Source: Prevotellaceae bacterium (lineage in GTDB: Bacteria > Bacteroidota > Bacteroidia > Bacteroidales > Bacteroidaceae). From it: 7,993 nt of DNA. The position numbers and the translations under genes were made by a program. The stretch spans positions 1 through 7,993 of the forward strand of contig CAJPLH010000080.1 of assembly GCA_905371275.1 (NCBI GenBank), in the 5' to 3' direction. The notes below the pieces were generated by a model. The model was not told the DNA's origin. It saw only the letters and a program-made list of their open reading frames with translations, and made no database searches. Below are positions 6,548 through 7,993 of the stretch, piece after piece; the first letter of the stretch is position 1, and each line of letters opens with the position of its first letter.

Positions 6548-6621
6548 GAACAGTCCCAGAGGAAGAATTGCACACTCCTTTTCTTCCTCTGAGGACATCT
6601 TTCGCCCACTGTTCCGACAGT
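6548..6621 (+). promoter_or_regulatory. Strong stem-loop with an alternative pairing partner, upstream of the DUF1015 gene
   Basis: CAGAGGAAGAA (6557-6567) pairs perfectly with TTCTTCCTCTG (6581-6591) around a 13-nt loop. The stem continues outward by four pairs, GTCC (6553-6556) with GGAC (6593-6596), past a single bulged A6592, for 15 pairs in all. GAACAGT (6548-6554) can also pair with ACTGTTC (6608-6614), which in turn overlaps a small hairpin ACTGT-TCCG-ACAGT (6608-6621). No T-run follows, so it is not an intrinsic terminator. It may stabilise mRNA, block an exonuclease or control translation of the next gene. No known riboswitch class is recognised. Confidence 0.5.
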
Positions 6622-6671
6622 AGAAAACAACAACATAACATAACCCATTTGATCCTTAAATTCTTACCATT

Positions 6672-7919
6672 ATGCCCAGAGTAAAACCCTTCCGTGGACT
6701 TCGTCCCCCCGCACATCTCGCCGCCCAAGTCAGCAGTCGTCCCTACGATGTGCTCAATTCTGTAGAAGCGCGTGAAGAATGTTGTGGTAATGAAAAATCT
6801 CTCTACCACATCATTCGTCCCGAAATCAATTTTCCAGAAGGCACTGACGAACACGACGCTTGTGTCTATCCCGAAGCACAGCGACAACTTGCCCATTTCA
6901 TTGAACAAGGTTGGTTGGTACAAGACACCAAGTCTTGCTATTATCTCTATGCCCAAACCATGAACGGCCACACCCAATATGGCATCGTACTCACCGCTCA
7001 TGTTGACGACTACAACAAGGGCCTCATCAAGAAGCACGAACTCACTCGCCGCGACAAGGAAGACGACCGTATGCAGCATCTCTTTGCTACTAATGCCCAC
7101 ATCGGTTCTGCCTTTTTAGCCTTCAAGCACAATCCCATCTTGGTGCGTCTCATCGACCGCATAGCGCAGGGGAAACCCGAAATCGACTTTGTGGCAGATG
7201 TTGATGGATTCCGCCACACCTTGTGGGTCATTGACGACTCCGACGACATCGCCACCATCACACGCGAGTTTGGAGCCATGGATGCCCTCTACATTGCCGA
7301 CGGACACCATCGTTCTGCAGCCGCAGCTCGCGTTGGCACAGAGCGCGCAGCAGCCAATCCCGATCACCAAGGCGACGAAGAATACAACTACTATCTTGCA
7401 GTCTGCTTCCCTGCCGATCAACTCACCATTTTAGACTACAATCGCGTCGTAGCCGATCTCAACGGCATGAGCGATGAAGCCTTCTTGACGGCTTTAGAAC
7501 AAGATTTTGAGGTGAAAGTTCGCGGTGCCGAACCTTATGCTCCCGAACGAATGCACCAATTCTCACTCTATCTCAACCACCAGTGGTATTCTCTCGATGC
7601 ACGCCCCGGCACTTTCGATGCCACCGACCCCATAGGCGTACTCGATGTAGACATCTCTTCCAGATTGATACTAGATAAACTCTTAGGCATCACCGATTTG
7701 CGTAGTTCCAAGCGCGTCGACTTCGTGGGAGGATTGCGCGGACTTTCCGAACTTCAACGTAGAGTAGACAGCGGAGAGATGAAGGCTGCCCTTGCCCTCT
7801 ATGCCGTGACCATGAATCAAGTGATGCGCATTGCCGACACCGGCAACATCATGCCGCCCAAAGCCACTTGGTTTGAACCCAAACTGCGCAGTGGAGTAGT
7901 GATTCATCTTATGGATTGA
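6672..7919 (+). CDS. DUF1015 (COG4198) family protein, possible serine/phosphoserine enzyme
   Basis: A complete 415-residue protein of the DUF1015 family. Family marks seen: the N-terminal PFRGLRP and RPYDVLN (23-29) segments, LYHIIRPEINFP (44-55), IKKHELTRRDKEDDR (119-133), a nearby conserved Asn141, and ADGHHRSAAA (209-218). No signal peptide or membrane segment is seen, so it is probably cytosolic. The charged KHE...KEDDR and DGHHR blocks look like an active site. A DGHHR-type motif also marks ParB/sulfiredoxin-fold free serine kinases (archaeal SerK, staphylococcal SbnI). Its place after serC and serA, where a serB might be expected, makes a serine/phosphoserine phosphotransfer role plausible; this is inference. 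The ATG at 6672 gives the family N-terminus and has no SD. It is 230 nt from serA, so it may be co-transcribed or have its own promoter. Confidence 0.88.
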   Translation: MPRVKPFRGLRPPAHLAAQVSSRPYDVLNSVEAREECCGNEKSLYHIIRPEINFPEGTDEHDACVYPEAQRQLAHFIEQGWLVQDTKSCYYLYAQTMNGHTQYGIVLTAHVDDYNKGLIKKHELTRRDKEDDRMQHLFATNAHIGSAFLAFKHNPILVRLIDRIAQGKPEIDFVADVDGFRHTLWVIDDSDDIATITREFGAMDALYIADGHHRSAAAARVGTERAAANPDHQGDEEYNYYLAVCFPADQLTILDYNRVVADLNGMSDEAFLTALEQDFEVKVRGAEPYAPERMHQFSLYLNHQWYSLDARPGTFDATDPIGVLDVDISSRLILDKLLGITDLRSSKRVDFVGGLRGLSELQRRVDSGEMKAALALYAVTMNQVMRIADTGNIMPPKATWFEPKLRSGVVIHLMD

Positions 7920-7993
7920 GCGCAACCCCTTCCTTCAGCAGTTTAGCTTATAGCACTGAAATAATAGGAACGTCAGGATTTTCCGTTTAGAAA
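7920..7993. other. Downstream region with no supported gene
   Basis: Only a 5-bp inverted repeat, TTCAG (7934-7938) with CTGAA (7956-7960), is visible. It has no T-run after it and is too short to call a terminator. No promoter pair was found. Confidence 0.5.

Larger units (their letters stand above)
6442..6671. other. 230-nt gene-free spacer between serA and the DUF1015 gene
   Basis: The spacer is unusually long for an operon whose first two genes are 18 nt apart. No convincing gene is present. It begins with two mutually exclusive short pairings: GTGCTC (6463-6468) with GAGCAC (6481-6486), or CCCC (6474-6477) with GGGG (6488-6491). A -7-like TATATTTC follows (6494-6501), then a strong hairpin (6553-6596), a 5-bp hairpin (6608-6621) and an A-rich stretch before the ATG. 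A second promoter or a processed intercistronic region is possible. Confidence 0.7.

Noticed and set aside
6553..6596. The strong stem-loop as an intrinsic terminator
   Set aside because: No T-run follows the right arm (the next bases are ATCTTTCGCC), and no A-run precedes the left arm for the opposite strand.
6463..6684. A 73-codon GTG-started frame in the serA-DUF1015 spacer, overlapping the DUF1015 start
   Set aside because: The composition is not convincing, it runs through the long inverted repeat, it needs a GTG start, and it resembles no family I know. The structured-RNA reading explains the region better.
6513..7100. A 195-codon - strand frame spanning the spacer and the DUF1015 5' end
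   Set aside because: Opposite conserved DUF1015 blocks and crossing the hairpin region, with no recognisable domain.

Overview
The window looks like chromosomal DNA from a member of the Bacteroidales (Bacteroidota), plausibly from the Prevotella/Porphyromonas/Bacteroides neighbourhood; the family cannot be fixed by eye. The reasons are a very long SecA (1124 residues, against about 900 in E. coli) with Bacteroidota-type insertions, a short serine-insensitive-type SerA next to serC and a DUF1015 gene, promoter-like TTTG/TAnnTTTG pairs of the Bacteroidota type, and start codons with no Shine-Dalgarno sequence but an AT-rich run before the ATG. All genes read on the + strand.

Layout. 1-663 is the 3' end of a gene for an alkaline-phosphatase-superfamily protein that begins upstream of the window. 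A short gap (664-746) holds a perfect 7-bp hairpin and a plausible promoter. 747-4121 is a complete secA. The 310-base gap 4122-4431 holds a direct repeat at the secA stop codon, a strong intrinsic terminator (4213-4271), a good Bacteroidota-type promoter and a leader of about 110 nt. 4432-5502 is serC, followed after 18 nt by serA (5521-6441). After a gene-free 230-nt spacer rich in stem-loops comes a DUF1015/COG4198 gene (6672-7919). The last 74 bases hold no gene I can support.

How the genes work together. SecA is the ATPase motor of general protein export and stands as its own transcription unit. SerA and SerC carry out the first two steps of serine synthesis: 3-phosphoglycerate to 3-phosphohydroxypyruvate, then to O-phosphoserine. 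No phosphoserine phosphatase (SerB) is present. The third gene in its place encodes a DUF1015 protein with an ADGHHR motif like that of ParB/sulfiredoxin-fold serine kinases, so it may act on serine or phosphoserine. SerA itself is atypical: it has no ACT domain, and a lysine sits where the catalytic histidine is expected.

Most of the window is ordinary core genome. The best leads are the serine operon (the DUF1015 protein and the unusual SerA) and the structured spacer between serA and the DUF1015 gene. I see no mobile element, CRISPR array, tRNA or rRNA.
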